Assembly: GCF_014359565.1 (NCBI RefSeq)
Contig: NZ_JACIZD010000016.1
Span: 1 to 51,049, forward strand
Reading direction: 5' to 3'
Source: Immundisolibacter sp.
Lineage (GTDB): Bacteria > Pseudomonadota > Gammaproteobacteria > Immundisolibacterales > Immundisolibacteraceae
Length of the DNA stretch: 51,049 bases
In this document: positions 1-9,294 of the stretch, piece after piece
How the letters are laid out: each line of letters opens with the position of its first letter
Numbering within the stretch: position 1 is the first letter of the stretch
Notes under the pieces: generated by a model
The model's database searches: none
Told to the model about the DNA's origin: nothing
What the model saw: the letters and a program-made list of their open reading frames with translations, nothing else
Program-made: the position numbers and the translations under genes

Positions 1-1013
1 ATGTAGGAGAGGATCTTTTCGTACTGCGGGCGGGTGGTGACCGGGCCGACCTGGGTACCCGGATCGGCCGGGTCGCCCAGGCGGGCGCGTTTGGCGAAGG
101 CGACCAGGCGCTCGACGAAAGCGTCGTGGATGCTGTCCTCGACCAGCACGCGCGAGCCGGCGATACAGGTTTGCCCGCTGGCGGCGAAGATGCCGGCGAT
201 GACGCCCTTGACCGCCTGATCGAGGTCGGCGTCCGCAAACACGATGTTGGGTGACTTGCCGCCCAGTTCCAGCGTGGCGGGGATCAGCCGCTCGGCGGCT
301 GCCTTGTACACGCCGCGTCCGCCGGCCTCGCCGCCGGTGAAGGCGACCTTGGCGACCTTCGGATGCGCCACTAGCGGCACGCCGACTTCGGCGCCAAACC
401 CCGTCACCACGTTCAGCACGCCGGGCGGGAAGCCGACTTCGTCGAAGATGCGCGCCAGTTCGATGCTAGACGCCGACGTGAACTCGGACGGCTTGAGCAC
501 CACGGTGTTGCCGGCCGCCAGGGCCGGGGCGAGCTTCCAGGTCGCCAGCATGAGCGGCGAGTTCCACGGCGTGATGGCGGCGATGACGCCCAGCGGCTCG
601 GGGCGGGTGTAGACGGTGACGTCGGGCTTGTCGATGGGGATGACGCGGCCTTCCAGGTTCTCGGCGAGACCCGCGTAGTAGCGGTACCAGGACGGCAGGT
701 AGCGCGCCTGACCGCGGGTTTCGGCAATCAGCTTGCCGTTGTCGCGGGTTTCGGTCTGGGCCAGCTCGCCGGCGGCCTGCTCCAGGCGATCGGCCAGGGC
801 ACGCAGCAGGCCGGCGCGGTAGGCCGGCTTGCTGCGTCCCCAGCCGCTTTCGAATGCAGTGCGGGCCGCAGCCACGGCGGCATCGACATCGGCCGGACCG
901 CCGCGGGCGATCTGCGCCCACGGTTCCAGCGTGTAGGGATTCTCGGTGTCGAACCACTCGCCGGTGGCGGGGTCGCGAAACTCGCCGCCGATGTAGAGGG
1001 GATAGCGCTGCAT
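1..1013 (-). CDS. Aldehyde dehydrogenase, NAD(P)-dependent (3' end beyond window)
   Basis: Oxidises an aldehyde to the carboxylic acid in the cytosol; the substrate cannot be told from sequence. The visible 337 residues show the ALDH fold: the cofactor stretch ITPWNSPLM, the glutamate motif LELGGKSPN and the catalytic-cysteine motif GQTCIAGSR near the left edge. About the last third (usual length 480-500) lies outside the window, so no stop is seen. The ATG at 1013 is preceded by GGAGC. The cupin gene on the same strand ends 63 bp upstream, so the two are probably co-transcribed. The catabolic neighbourhood suggests an aldehyde from an aromatic or alicyclic pathway, which is inference. Confidence 0.93.
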   Translation of the reverse strand, partial: MQRYPLYIGGEFRDPATGEWFDTENPYTLEPWAQIARGGPADVDAAVAAARTAFESGWGRSKPAYRAGLLRALADRLEQAAGELAQTETRDNGKLIAETRGQARYLPSWYRYYAGLAENLEGRVIPIDKPDVTVYTRPEPLGVIAAITPWNSPLMLATWKLAPALAAGNTVVLKPSEFTSASSIELARIFDEVGFPPGVLNVVTGFGAEVGVPLVAHPKVAKVAFTGGEAGGRGVYKAAAERLIPATLELGGKSPNIVFADADLDQAVKGVIAGIFAASGQTCIAGSRVLVEDSIHDAFVERLVAFAKRARLGDPADPGTQVGPVTTRPQYEKILSY

Positions 1014-1076
1014 GGGGTGCTCCGCAAGATAAGGACGGACGATGCCCTGACCGGCCGGACGGGGCCGGGAGGGCGC

Positions 1077-1730
1077 TTACTTGACGCGCGCGGTCATGGC
1101 CTCGCCGGGTGGCCGGGCATTCAGGCCGGCTTCGCCGACCACCTCGAACTGCCCCGTTTCGACCGCCTTTTTCTGGCCCCAGGACCAGTGGATGTGCACG
1201 CCGTTGGAGCGGTCATAGCGGTTCTGGATGATGCTGGCCAGGGAATGGCAGCGCACGGCCAGCTCGATCGAGTCGTCGGTTTCCGGGTACAGCTCGTGGG
1301 CCACGCCGGGCGGCGAGCAGTCCACATCACCCGGCCCCATGACGATCTCGTCGATCTTGCGCAGGCGCACCTTGCCGGTGGCCGGGTCCACGCCGTCCTG
1401 CGTCCAGTGCACCAGGCGCAGCTTGCCGGCCACCTGCACGTTGATGGCCCAGCAGGCGCCGTGGTCGTGCGGCTCGCGGTAGCCGATCTTGGACGAGTGC
1501 ACGCCCATGATGCCGAGGCCAGGATCCTTCATGCTGCCGTACAGGTCGGGATCGTCCGCGGTCGCGTCGCGCAGGGCGGCGAGCAGCTGGGGATCCGCGA
1601 CGGCTTTTTTGATGACTTCGGCCAGTCGTTCCATCACGCCGGGGCGGTGCGCGTCGTCGCCGGCGATGCGCAGCATTTCGTCCAGCATGGCCTGCATGGC
1701 CGGCGGTTGGGTTTTGGTAGGTGCGTTCAT
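1077..1730 (-). CDS. Cupin-fold protein, cysteine-dioxygenase-like
   Basis: 217-residue protein with a cupin metal-binding stretch containing PHDHG and a later region (CSPPGVAHELYP) that can supply another ligand histidine. This resembles small non-heme-iron thiol dioxygenases and related cupins, but I cannot assign a substrate. A helical N-terminal part of about 80 residues precedes the beta barrel. Reading in this frame can be extended upstream to 1880, but the ATG at 1730 has a good GAGGAG ribosome site, so I use it. It lies just upstream of the aldehyde dehydrogenase on the same strand. The cupin fold is reasonably sure; the function is open. Confidence 0.8.
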   Translation of the reverse strand: MNAPTKTQPPAMQAMLDEMLRIAGDDAHRPGVMERLAEVIKKAVADPQLLAALRDATADDPDLYGSMKDPGLGIMGVHSSKIGYREPHDHGACWAINVQVAGKLRLVHWTQDGVDPATGKVRLRKIDEIVMGPGDVDCSPPGVAHELYPETDDSIELAVRCHSLASIIQNRYDRSNGVHIHWSWGQKKAVETGQFEVVGEAGLNARPPGEAMTARVK

Positions 1731-1994
1731 CGGTTGTCTCCTCGTCATCGATCGGGGTGCGGATACGCCACCGGGCAACGATAACACCCGGTCCGCAGCC
1801 GGGATCGGGCTGTGCCGCGTCGTTGATCGTCGAGCACCGGGGACGGTCCGGATGTCATCGACCCGCAACGGAACTGCCACCGGCCGGTCACGCCAGGGTC
1901 ACGGTTTCGAAAAGTGCGGCCCCGATAGTTGGGTGCGGATGCCTTGGCGTCCACCCACCATTCACGCCTTCGGGCACGCATTCGGGGAGCAACG

Positions 1995-3275
1995 ATGGAA
2001 AAGACACTGTTTTCTCGATTCACGGGCGCGCTGTTTGCGGCCGGCTGCCTGGTCAGCGCCGCGCTGCATGCTGCCGGGCCGGCTGATGACCATCAGGGCC
2101 CGCTGTCGGCGTTCGGCAAGCCGGACCTGCGTGCCAGCGTTCAGGTGGGGCCGCGACCGTTCTATCTGGTAGCAGGCATGGACGAGGGCGCCCTGAAGTC
2201 GAAGTTGCAGCGCTGTGCGGACGGGCCGTTCCGGCGCACTGATTTCTCGATCGGCCATCGCGGTGCGGGGCTGCAGATCCCGGAACACACGCAGGAATCG
2301 TATGAGGCCGCTGCCCGGATGGGCGCCGGCATCGTCGAATGCGATGTGACGTTCACCAGCGATGGCGCGCTGGTGTGCCGCCACGCCGAGTGCGACCTGC
2401 ACACGACGACCAACATCGTTGCCACCGATCTGAACAGCAAGTGCTCGGTGCCGTACAGCGGGCCTGGCTCGTCGCCGAAGTGCTGTACCAGCGACATCAC
2501 GCTGGCCGAGTTCCGGACGCTCACGGGCAAGATGGACGCCAGCAACCCGGCGGCGCCGGATGCGCAGGGCTTCCTGGGCGGTACTGCCGACTGGCGCACG
2601 AACCTGTACACCGGGCGCGGCACCTTGATGACGCTGGACGAGAGCATCGCGCTGAATCAGCGGCTGGGCGTCAAGCACACGCCGGAATTGAAGGGCGGCG
2701 ATCCGGCGCGCATCGCGGCCGTGTTCGGCGGCCAGGCGCAGTACGCGCAGGCGTTGATCGACCACCTGCAGGCGGCGGGTGTCAGCCCGCGTGACGTCTG
2801 GCCGCAGTCGTTCGACCTGGCCGACGTGCTGTACTGGATCCGCAACGCGCCGGCCTACGGCCGCCAGGCGGTGTACCTGGTGGACTACGATCCGGCGGCA
2901 CGCGACACGGTGCCGCCGCTGCCGCGGGCCACGCTCGAATCGCTCAAGGCCCAGGGCGTGAAGATCATCGCCCCGCCGATTCCTGCCCTGCTGGCGGTGG
3001 ATGCCGAAGGCCGCATCGTGCCGTCGGCACTGGCGAACGAGCTCAAGCGGCTCAAGTTCGACATCATCACCTGGACTTTCGAGCGCTCGGACCTGCGCCA
3101 GGGCGCGTCGAAAGCGGGTTTCTACTACGCCTTCGATCCCGAGGGCCGGGCGATCGCCAAGGACAGCGACATGTACAAGGCGCTCGACGTGCTGGCCAAG
3201 CGCGTAGGCGTGCTGGGCATTTTCTCCGACTGGCCGGGCACGGTGACCTATTACGCCAACTGCATGGGTCTTTGA
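1995..3275 (+). CDS. Secreted glycerophosphodiester phosphodiesterase
   Basis: Hydrolyses glycerophosphodiesters to sn-glycerol 3-phosphate plus an alcohol, probably in the periplasm. 426 residues start with a Sec signal peptide (positive N-terminus, hydrophobic FTGALFAAGCLVSAALHA, then a cleavable AAG). The GDPD signature is visible: IGHRGAG followed by IPEHTQESY, and GIVECDVTFTSDG with the metal-binding E and D. Several cysteines (for example SSPKCCTSD) suggest disulfides. The start at 1995 was chosen because GGGGAGC lies just upstream and the signal peptide begins there. It is a single gene, convergent with the flavin oxidoreductase across a GC-rich hairpin. Confidence 0.88.
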   Translation: MEKTLFSRFTGALFAAGCLVSAALHAAGPADDHQGPLSAFGKPDLRASVQVGPRPFYLVAGMDEGALKSKLQRCADGPFRRTDFSIGHRGAGLQIPEHTQESYEAAARMGAGIVECDVTFTSDGALVCRHAECDLHTTTNIVATDLNSKCSVPYSGPGSSPKCCTSDITLAEFRTLTGKMDASNPAAPDAQGFLGGTADWRTNLYTGRGTLMTLDESIALNQRLGVKHTPELKGGDPARIAAVFGGQAQYAQALIDHLQAAGVSPRDVWPQSFDLADVLYWIRNAPAYGRQAVYLVDYDPAARDTVPPLPRATLESLKAQGVKIIAPPIPALLAVDAEGRIVPSALANELKRLKFDIITWTFERSDLRQGASKAGFYYAFDPEGRAIAKDSDMYKALDVLAKRVGVLGIFSDWPGTVTYYANCMGL

Positions 3276-3281
3276 GAGGCC

Positions 3282-3313
3282 GGCGCGGGGCGGTCACGGC
3301 GCCGCCCCGCGCC
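3282..3313. terminator. GC-rich hairpin between convergent genes
   Basis: A perfect 12-bp stem (GGCGCGGGGCGG / CCGCCCCGCGCC) with an 8-nt loop lies between the stops of the phosphodiesterase and the flavin oxidoreductase genes. There is no T-run on either side, so it may only stabilise 3' ends or act with Rho. Confidence 0.45.
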
Positions 3314-3319
3314 CCGTCC

Positions 3320-4390
3320 TCAAGTGAAGTGCGGCATCACCTTGTCGGCAAACAGGCGCATGGAGTTGCTGACCTTGTCGTGCGGCATGGCGCCGACGTT
3401 GGTCCACAGGATGATGTCCTGCAGGCCGACCTCGTCGCGCAGACGGGTGATGCGCTCGATGGCTTCCTCGGGGCTGCCGAAGATGGCCAGCTCGCGGCAC
3501 ACGAAGTCGTAGTTCAGGTCCTTGGTCAGCTCGCCGAGCTGCAGATAACCCTTGTAGCTGTCCGGGAACTGGGCGTGCTTTTTCTGCAGGCGGCCCATCA
3601 TCTCGCCCATCATCACGCCGATGATGTCGTAGTAACTCATCATGGCTTTTTCCACGTCACGCCGGGCGCGCGCACCGTCGCTGTCGATGTATACCGGCAG
3701 CAGCACCGGCAGGCGGAACTTGGCCGGGTCCCGCTCGTACTTGGCCAGGGCCGCCTTGTAGCCGCCCACGGCCTGCTTGAGCTGTTCCAGCGGCAGCACC
3801 TGTGCTGGAAGGAACAGGTTGAAGCCGTACTCGCCGGCCAGATCAAAGGTGTCCGGGCTGAAGGCCGACACGAAAGTCGGCAGGGTCGGCTTCTGCAGCG
3901 GCTTGGGCACCACGCGCACCCGGTCGATGGTGTTGAACTTGCCCTTGAAGCTGAATTCTTCCTCGGTCCAGGCCAGGCGGATGATGTCCAGGTGTTCCCG
4001 GAACAGTGCCTTGCTCTGGTCGATGTCGATGTTGAAATGGTCGTAGATGCCGGTCATCGGGTGGCCGCGGCCGATGCCCCAGTCGACGCGGCCGCCCGAC
4101 AGGATGTCCAGCGTGGCCAGTTCCTCGGCCAGGCGCAGCGGCTGGTTGATCGGCAGCACCGAAATGCCCATGCCCAGACGAATGCGTTTGGTGACCTGGC
4201 TGGCGGCGGCGGCCAGCAGCAGCGGCGCCGGCAGAATCGAATAGGCGCGCTGGAAGTGCAGCTCGGCCAGCCACAGGCAGTCGTAGCCCAGTTCGTCGGC
4301 CAGGCAGAACTGGTCCAGGTGCTCCTGGTAGAGCTCGGCGTCGCTGCGATCGGCGGCGCCCTGCATCTCGTAAAACAGACCGAATTTCAT
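3320..4390 (-). CDS. LLM-class flavin-dependent oxidoreductase (luciferase-like)
   Basis: 356 residues with the bacterial-luciferase/LLM TIM-barrel pattern: N-terminal MKFGLFYEMQ, then SQVTKRIRLGMGISVLP, DILSGGRVDWGIGRG, and a C-terminal GSPEEAIERI. Such enzymes use reduced FMN or F420 to oxygenate or dehydrogenate small substrates. The ATG at 4390 has AAGGAG at proper spacing; the longer possible frame to 4567 lacks family similarity. It is transcribed divergently from the diiron-oxidase/Rieske operon 177 bp away, so it may serve the same pathway and need a flavin reductase from elsewhere. Confidence 0.88.
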   Translation of the reverse strand: MKFGLFYEMQGAADRSDAELYQEHLDQFCLADELGYDCLWLAELHFQRAYSILPAPLLLAAAASQVTKRIRLGMGISVLPINQPLRLAEELATLDILSGGRVDWGIGRGHPMTGIYDHFNIDIDQSKALFREHLDIIRLAWTEEEFSFKGKFNTIDRVRVVPKPLQKPTLPTFVSAFSPDTFDLAGEYGFNLFLPAQVLPLEQLKQAVGGYKAALAKYERDPAKFRLPVLLPVYIDSDGARARRDVEKAMMSYYDIIGVMMGEMMGRLQKKHAQFPDSYKGYLQLGELTKDLNYDFVCRELAIFGSPEEAIERITRLRDEVGLQDIILWTNVGAMPHDKVSNSMRLFADKVMPHFT

Positions 4391-4566
4391 GCCGGACCAC
4401 TCCTTGGATTGGCGGCGCGCACGGCGCCGGATTGCGGTTTTCTTGACTTGCGGGTGACCACGGCGCGACCATGCGCGCATGGCTGACCGAACGTTCCGTG
4501 GGCGGCTATTCGACCACCGGTTGCCACGCGCCGTCCACGCACCCCAACGCGCAGAGGAGAAACACA

Positions 4567-5286
4567 ATGAACCAGCAGGACATCGTCGACCGCATTGCCG
4601 CCCGCTGCGTGGAATCGGCCAACACCTGGCCGTGGCTGACCGGCAAGCTGACGGTCGGCATGGCGCAGGCGTGGATGATCCAGCACTCCATCCGCAACCG
4701 CCAGTTCAGTGCCAGCTACCGCCCGGCCTGGATGAGCCGCTGCCCGGACCAGGCGGTGGTGCGCAAGACCATCGGCCAGATGCTCGAAGAACTGGTCTAT
4801 GACGAGAACCTGAAGGCGCCGCACACCAAGATCCTGTTCGAGATGGCCCGCACGCTCGGCCTGACCGACAAGCAGCTGCACGAAGCCGTGCCCAACGCCA
4901 AGACCGACATCTGGCACCAGGTGACCGAGAACCTGTGCCGCAACCGGCACTGGATCATCGGCTGGCTGTCGACCTCGCTGGAAGAATTCGTGCTGACCGC
5001 CATCGACCGCGAGACCAACATCAGCGCCGACAAGTGGCAGAAGGACCTTGGCCTGACCGACGAACAGCTGTTCTTCTTCCGCTACCACGAGAAGGCCGAC
5101 ATGGAACACGCCGGCAAGGTCGTATGGGCGCCGATCAAGCGCCACGTGACCACGCCGGAGCTGGCCGCCGACGTGCTGGCCGGTCTGGATACGGCGCTGG
5201 AGGCCTCGCGCATCTTCTACGAGGGCGTGATGGACCTGGCCGCCGAGCTCGACGCGCAGGGCGTCAAGCTGCCGTCGGCCGCCTGA
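4567..5286 (+). CDS. Heme-oxygenase-like diiron (TenA/PqqC-fold) oxidase
   Basis: 239-residue all-helical protein of the iron-containing redox enzyme (HDO) type. Candidate metal ligands follow the usual order: EELVYDE, APHTK, LEEF, RYHEKADMEH. The family includes oxidative enzymes such as SznF-like and CADD-like proteins as well as TenA/PqqC, so the fold is firmer than the reaction. The ATG at 4567 has GAGGAG upstream. It is the first gene of a rightward operon with the Rieske oxygenase (30 bp gap), aldehyde dehydrogenase and alcohol dehydrogenase. A direct role in substrate oxidation or in making a cofactor for that pathway is inference. Confidence 0.75.
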   Translation: MNQQDIVDRIAARCVESANTWPWLTGKLTVGMAQAWMIQHSIRNRQFSASYRPAWMSRCPDQAVVRKTIGQMLEELVYDENLKAPHTKILFEMARTLGLTDKQLHEAVPNAKTDIWHQVTENLCRNRHWIIGWLSTSLEEFVLTAIDRETNISADKWQKDLGLTDEQLFFFRYHEKADMEHAGKVVWAPIKRHVTTPELAADVLAGLDTALEASRIFYEGVMDLAAELDAQGVKLPSAA

Positions 5287-5316
5287 GTCATCCCGCTTTT
5301 TCCGGAGCCTCCTCAC

Positions 5317-6507
5317 ATGAATGCCAACACCCAGTTCATCCAGGATCTGGTCACCTTCCCGGCCAAGACCAATGCCATCCCCAAGATGCTCTACGAGAGC
5401 GCGGAGATCTATCAGCTCGAAATGGAGCGGCTGTTCTACGGGCCGCACTGGCATCCGGTGGCGCACGTGGGCGAGATCCCGAACGCGGGCGACTACAAGA
5501 CCTTCTATATCGGCGAGGTGCCGATCCTGATCACCCGCCTGGAAGGCGGCGCCGTCGGCGTGTTCCACAACGCCTGCTCGCACCGCGGCACCCTGCTGGT
5601 GCCCGAGGTGCGCGGCAATGGCACCGAGTTCCAGTGCCCGTATCACCGCTGGCTGTTCGACAACGGCGGCAACCTGCGCGGCGTGCCGGGCGAGAACGAT
5701 TTTCCGGAAGACTTCTGCAAGGCCGACTTCGGCCTGCGCAAGATTCGCTTCGAGGTCTTTACCGGCCTGGTGTTCGCCACCCTGGACGACCACGCGGCGC
5801 CGCTTTCGGAGCAGCTTGGCGAAATCGCGGCGCCGCTGGCGGCCTCGCTGGGTGGTGACGGCAGGCTCAAGCTGCTCGGCTACCAGAAGGTCATGTACAA
5901 CGCCAACTGGAAGACCTACCGCGACCAGGATGGCTATCACCCGCCGCTGTTGCACGCCGCCTTCAAGATGCTCAACTGGCAGGGCGGCAAGGGGCAGTGC
6001 ACGATTTCCGAGAACGGCAACATCGCGCTGGTGTCGCAGCTGGCTGCGGTGCGCAACACCGAGTTCCTGCAGGATCCAAGCCTGGTACAGTTCAAGGGTG
6101 TCGACCCGAGCCAGGGGTCCTACGTGGTGTGTCCGTCGCTGTTGTCGTTCGGCAGCAAGCACCTGGACATGTTCAATTTCCGCTTCGGCATTCCGCGTGG
6201 GCCGCTCAAGACCGAAGTCCACTGGGCCTACTTCTGCCACGAGGACGATGACGAGGACATGGTGCGCCACCGTTTGCGCCAGTCCTCGAATCTGCTCGGC
6301 CCGTCGGGCCTGGTCAGCCTGGAGGACGCGGCCGTGTTCCACCGCATCCAGAACGCGCTCAAGGCCGGCACGCCGAATGCCTACTTCATGAAGGGCGTGC
6401 GCAAGGACGCCGATCCGTACAAGTCCGGCCAGAACGACGAGATCGCCAACATCGTCTGGTGGGAGTGGTACCGCAAGCAGATGGGTTTCAGCCGCGCCGC
6501 GGCCTGA
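5317..6507 (+). CDS. Rieske non-heme iron oxygenase, catalytic alpha subunit
   Basis: 396 residues. The Rieske [2Fe-2S] site is C87-x-H89 and C107-x2-H110. The mononuclear iron site appears as D205-x2-H208-x4-H213 in DGYHPPLLH. This is the alpha subunit of ring-hydroxylating dioxygenases or O-demethylases, which hydroxylate aromatic rings with electrons from a ferredoxin and reductase. No beta subunit, ferredoxin or reductase is adjacent, so it is either alpha-only or borrows partners; a [2Fe-2S] ferredoxin is encoded at 20827-21156. It is followed after 142 bp by the dehydrogenase pair. Substrate unknown. Confidence 0.95.
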   Translation: MNANTQFIQDLVTFPAKTNAIPKMLYESAEIYQLEMERLFYGPHWHPVAHVGEIPNAGDYKTFYIGEVPILITRLEGGAVGVFHNACSHRGTLLVPEVRGNGTEFQCPYHRWLFDNGGNLRGVPGENDFPEDFCKADFGLRKIRFEVFTGLVFATLDDHAAPLSEQLGEIAAPLAASLGGDGRLKLLGYQKVMYNANWKTYRDQDGYHPPLLHAAFKMLNWQGGKGQCTISENGNIALVSQLAAVRNTEFLQDPSLVQFKGVDPSQGSYVVCPSLLSFGSKHLDMFNFRFGIPRGPLKTEVHWAYFCHEDDDEDMVRHRLRQSSNLLGPSGLVSLEDAAVFHRIQNALKAGTPNAYFMKGVRKDADPYKSGQNDEIANIVWWEWYRKQMGFSRAAA

Positions 6508-6649
6508 AGCGGCGGTCGACAGCGAAATAAGGTTTTTTGCGGTCCTGCCAGGGCCGGTCGGGTGAAAACAGCCGCAGCTTCGTTTACCGAGCTGCGAGCG
6601 GGCCTGGTCCGGTCCTGCGCATGGCCGCTTCGGTCGAGGAGAACACCGC

Positions 6650-8125
6650 GTGAGTTATGACTTCGCGCCGCTGGTAAACAACACGTTTCCGGCGGTCAGT
6701 GAGCGTTTTGCAGCCATCAATCCGGCCACCGGCGAGACCATCGGTTCGGTGCCGGAATGCGCCGGCCTGGTGGACGAGGCGGTGCGCGGGGCGCTGGCCG
6801 CCCAGCGCGAATGGGCCAAGGTGCCGCTGTTCCAGCGGGTGGGTCTGGTCGGCAAGCTGGCGGCCGTGCTGGAACAGCACGGCGAGGAACTGGCGCAGCT
6901 GGACGTGCTCGATACCGGCAGTCCGATTCACGTCATGCGTGCCGACGTCCGCGCCTCGGTCGGCATGCTGCGCCACCAGATGGGCCTGGCGCCGCAGGTG
7001 TTCGGCCGCTCCGGGGACCGCTTCACCGGCGACAACATCCACTTCACGCTGCCGCAGCCGTTCGGCGTGGTGGCGCGCTTCTGTGCCTTCAATCACCCGC
7101 TCATGTTCAGCATCATGCGCATCGCGGCGCCGCTGCTGATGGGCAATTCGCTGATCATCAAGCCGTCCGAGCACACGAGTCTGTCGACGCTGCGCATCGG
7201 CGAGATCCTGGCCCCGCACATCCCGCCGGGCCTGATCCAGATTCTCACCGGCGGCATTCCGGTGGGCGAAGCCATCGTCGGTCACAAGGACATCAAGCGC
7301 ATCACGCTGACCGGCGGCAAGGCGGCGGCGCTGGCCTTCTACCGCATCGCCGCCGAGTCCGGGCACCTCAAGGACTTCACCTTCGAGCTGGGCGGCAAGA
7401 ACCCGATGGTGATCTATCCGGACGCGGACGCCGAGAAGGCCTTCACCTCGGCCGTGCATGGCATGAACTTCTATCAGACGGCCGGCCAGAGCTGCGGCTC
7501 GACCAGCCGCATCTTCATCCATCGTTCGCTGTACGAGCAGGCCAAGGCGGCCATCAAGACGGCCTGCGAGGCGATTCGCATCGGTGATCCGCAGGATCCC
7601 GATACGCTGATGGCGGGCCTGTCGACGCAGCAGCAGTTCGACAAGACCCTGCGTTACATCGAGCTTTCAAAGCGCGAGGGTCTGCCGCTGCTGACCGGTG
7701 GTGCGCGCCTGACCACGCCGCCGTTCGACAAGGGCTTTTACGTGCCGCCGACGGTGTTCTACGACGTCACCCGCGAGCACACGCTGTTTCGCGAGGAAGT
7801 CTTCGGCCCGGTGCTGGCGCTGATCCCTTGGGACGACGAGCAGCAGATGCTGGCCGACATCAACGCTGTTGAATACGGCCTCACGGCCAGCGTGTGGACG
7901 TCGAGTCTGGACACCGCGATGGAGTTCGCGCGCCGGGTCGAGTCCGGAACGGTGTGGATCAACGGTTCGTCCAAGCACTTCCCGGGTTTCGGCTTCGCCG
8001 GCCAGAAGGATTCCGGCCTTGGTCAGGAAGAAACCCTCGAAGAGCTGGTGTCGTTCACGCAGCTGAAAGCGGTGCATTACTTCGGCGCAGAAGGTCGAAA
8101 AAACGTGGAGATCCGATTGATATGA
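6650..8125 (+). CDS. Aldehyde dehydrogenase family protein
   Basis: 491 residues of full ALDH length. Cofactor region FCAFNHPLMF, glutamate motif FELGGKNP and catalytic cysteine motif GQSCGSTSR are intact. The start is GTG at 6650 with GAGGAG ten bases upstream. The reading frame overlaps the next gene by 4 bp (ATGA), so the alcohol and aldehyde dehydrogenases are translationally coupled and probably perform two successive oxidations (alcohol to aldehyde to acid) on the product of the Rieske enzyme. Substrate unknown. Confidence 0.93.
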   Translation: MSYDFAPLVNNTFPAVSERFAAINPATGETIGSVPECAGLVDEAVRGALAAQREWAKVPLFQRVGLVGKLAAVLEQHGEELAQLDVLDTGSPIHVMRADVRASVGMLRHQMGLAPQVFGRSGDRFTGDNIHFTLPQPFGVVARFCAFNHPLMFSIMRIAAPLLMGNSLIIKPSEHTSLSTLRIGEILAPHIPPGLIQILTGGIPVGEAIVGHKDIKRITLTGGKAAALAFYRIAAESGHLKDFTFELGGKNPMVIYPDADAEKAFTSAVHGMNFYQTAGQSCGSTSRIFIHRSLYEQAKAAIKTACEAIRIGDPQDPDTLMAGLSTQQQFDKTLRYIELSKREGLPLLTGGARLTTPPFDKGFYVPPTVFYDVTREHTLFREEVFGPVLALIPWDDEQQMLADINAVEYGLTASVWTSSLDTAMEFARRVESGTVWINGSSKHFPGFGFAGQKDSGLGQEETLEELVSFTQLKAVHYFGAEGRKNVEIRLI

Positions 8126-9222
8126 AAGCCAAAGCGCTGGTACTGGCGGCCTACAAGGAACCGCTCGAAGTCCGTCAGTTCGACGTGCCGGAGCCGGAGC
8201 CCGGTGCCATCGTGGTCCGGATCGACCGCGCGACGATCTGTGGCACCGACCATCATGTGCACATGGGCCTGCTGCAGCCGGTGTCGAAAACGCCCGCCAT
8301 CCTTGGCCACGAGATGGTCGGCGTGATCGAAAAGCTCGGTGCCGGTCGGGATACCGACGTGGCCGGGGCGCCGCTGGCCAAGGGCGACCGGGTGATCTGG
8401 GCTTATGCCTACTGCGGCAAGTGCTATTACTGCGTGGTGGCCCACCAGCCGACGCTGTGCACCAATTTCACGCCCTACGGCTACGCCGACTGCGGCAAGC
8501 CGCCGCATCTGCTGGGCGGCTTCGCGCAGTACGCCTACATCCTGCCGGCCTGCCACGTGGTCAAGGTGCCGGACGAGGTGCCCAGCCACTGGGCTTCGTC
8601 CGCCAGCTGCGCGCTGCGCACCATCATGCACGCCACGGCGCGCGCCGGCGGCATCCGCCCGGCCGAGACGGTGTTGGTGCAGGGCAGCGGGCCGGTGGGT
8701 CTGTACGGCGTGGCGGCAGCGCGCGCCTTCGGTGCCCGGCGGGTGATCTGCTTCGGTGCCCCGGACGGGCGGCTGGACGTGGCCACGGCGTTTGGCGCCG
8801 ACGCCGTGTGCAACATCGAGAAAACCGACGCCAAGCAGCGCGCGGAACTGGTCCGAAGTTTTACTGACGGCCGCGGCGCGGATCTGGTGTTCGAGTGCTC
8901 GGGCTCGCACCACGCACTCGAAGAAGCCATCGGCATCACCCGCATGGGCGGGCGCATCGTGGTGATCGGCGCCGGTGACCCGCAGCCGGCGCAGATTCCC
9001 GGCATGGCCTTCGTGATGAAGCAGATCAGCGTCCACGGCATCCGCTCGGCCGGCATCGAGTACTACCGCGAGGCGCTGGCCTTCCTGGCCGCGCAGAAGG
9101 ACAACTTCCCGTTCGAGCGGCTGTTCGGCGAAACCTACAGCCTGGCCGAGATACCCAAAGCCATGGAGCGCATGCACCGGCTGGAGGAGATCAAGCCGGT
9201 GGTGGATCCGTTCAAGAGCTAG
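8122..9222 (+). CDS. Zinc-dependent medium-chain alcohol dehydrogenase
   Basis: 366 residues. Catalytic zinc ligands fit CGTDHH and the GHEMVG glutamate/histidine motif. The structural-zinc cysteines lie in AYCGKCYYC plus a following C. The Rossmann stretch VQGSGPVGLYG binds NAD(P). It oxidises an alcohol to an aldehyde or ketone in the cytosol. The start overlaps the aldehyde dehydrogenase stop (ATGA), and a strong terminator follows 24 bp after its stop, so it is the last gene of the operon that begins at 4567. Confidence 0.93.
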   Translation: MKAKALVLAAYKEPLEVRQFDVPEPEPGAIVVRIDRATICGTDHHVHMGLLQPVSKTPAILGHEMVGVIEKLGAGRDTDVAGAPLAKGDRVIWAYAYCGKCYYCVVAHQPTLCTNFTPYGYADCGKPPHLLGGFAQYAYILPACHVVKVPDEVPSHWASSASCALRTIMHATARAGGIRPAETVLVQGSGPVGLYGVAAARAFGARRVICFGAPDGRLDVATAFGADAVCNIEKTDAKQRAELVRSFTDGRGADLVFECSGSHHALEEAIGITRMGGRIVVIGAGDPQPAQIPGMAFVMKQISVHGIRSAGIEYYREALAFLAAQKDNFPFERLFGETYSLAEIPKAMERMHRLEEIKPVVDPFKS

Positions 9223-9245
9223 ACAAAGAAGGGGAGGGGTAATCC

Positions 9246-9287
9246 AGCGGCGGCTACCCAGGCGCAGGGTAGCCGCCGCTTTTTTTG
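9246..9287 (+). terminator. Rho-independent terminator after the Rieske/ADH operon
   Basis: A perfect 14-bp stem (AGCGGCGGCTACCC / GGGTAGCCGCCGCT) with a 7-nt loop is followed directly by a run of seven T. It ends the rightward operon at 4567-9222. Confidence 0.93.
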
Positions 9288-9294
9288 TTTGGCC

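Noticed and set aside
4387-6342. Leftward frame of 651 codons opposite the diiron and Rieske genes
   Set aside because: Shadow frame with Arg/His/Val-rich translation; the rightward genes carry all catalytic residues.
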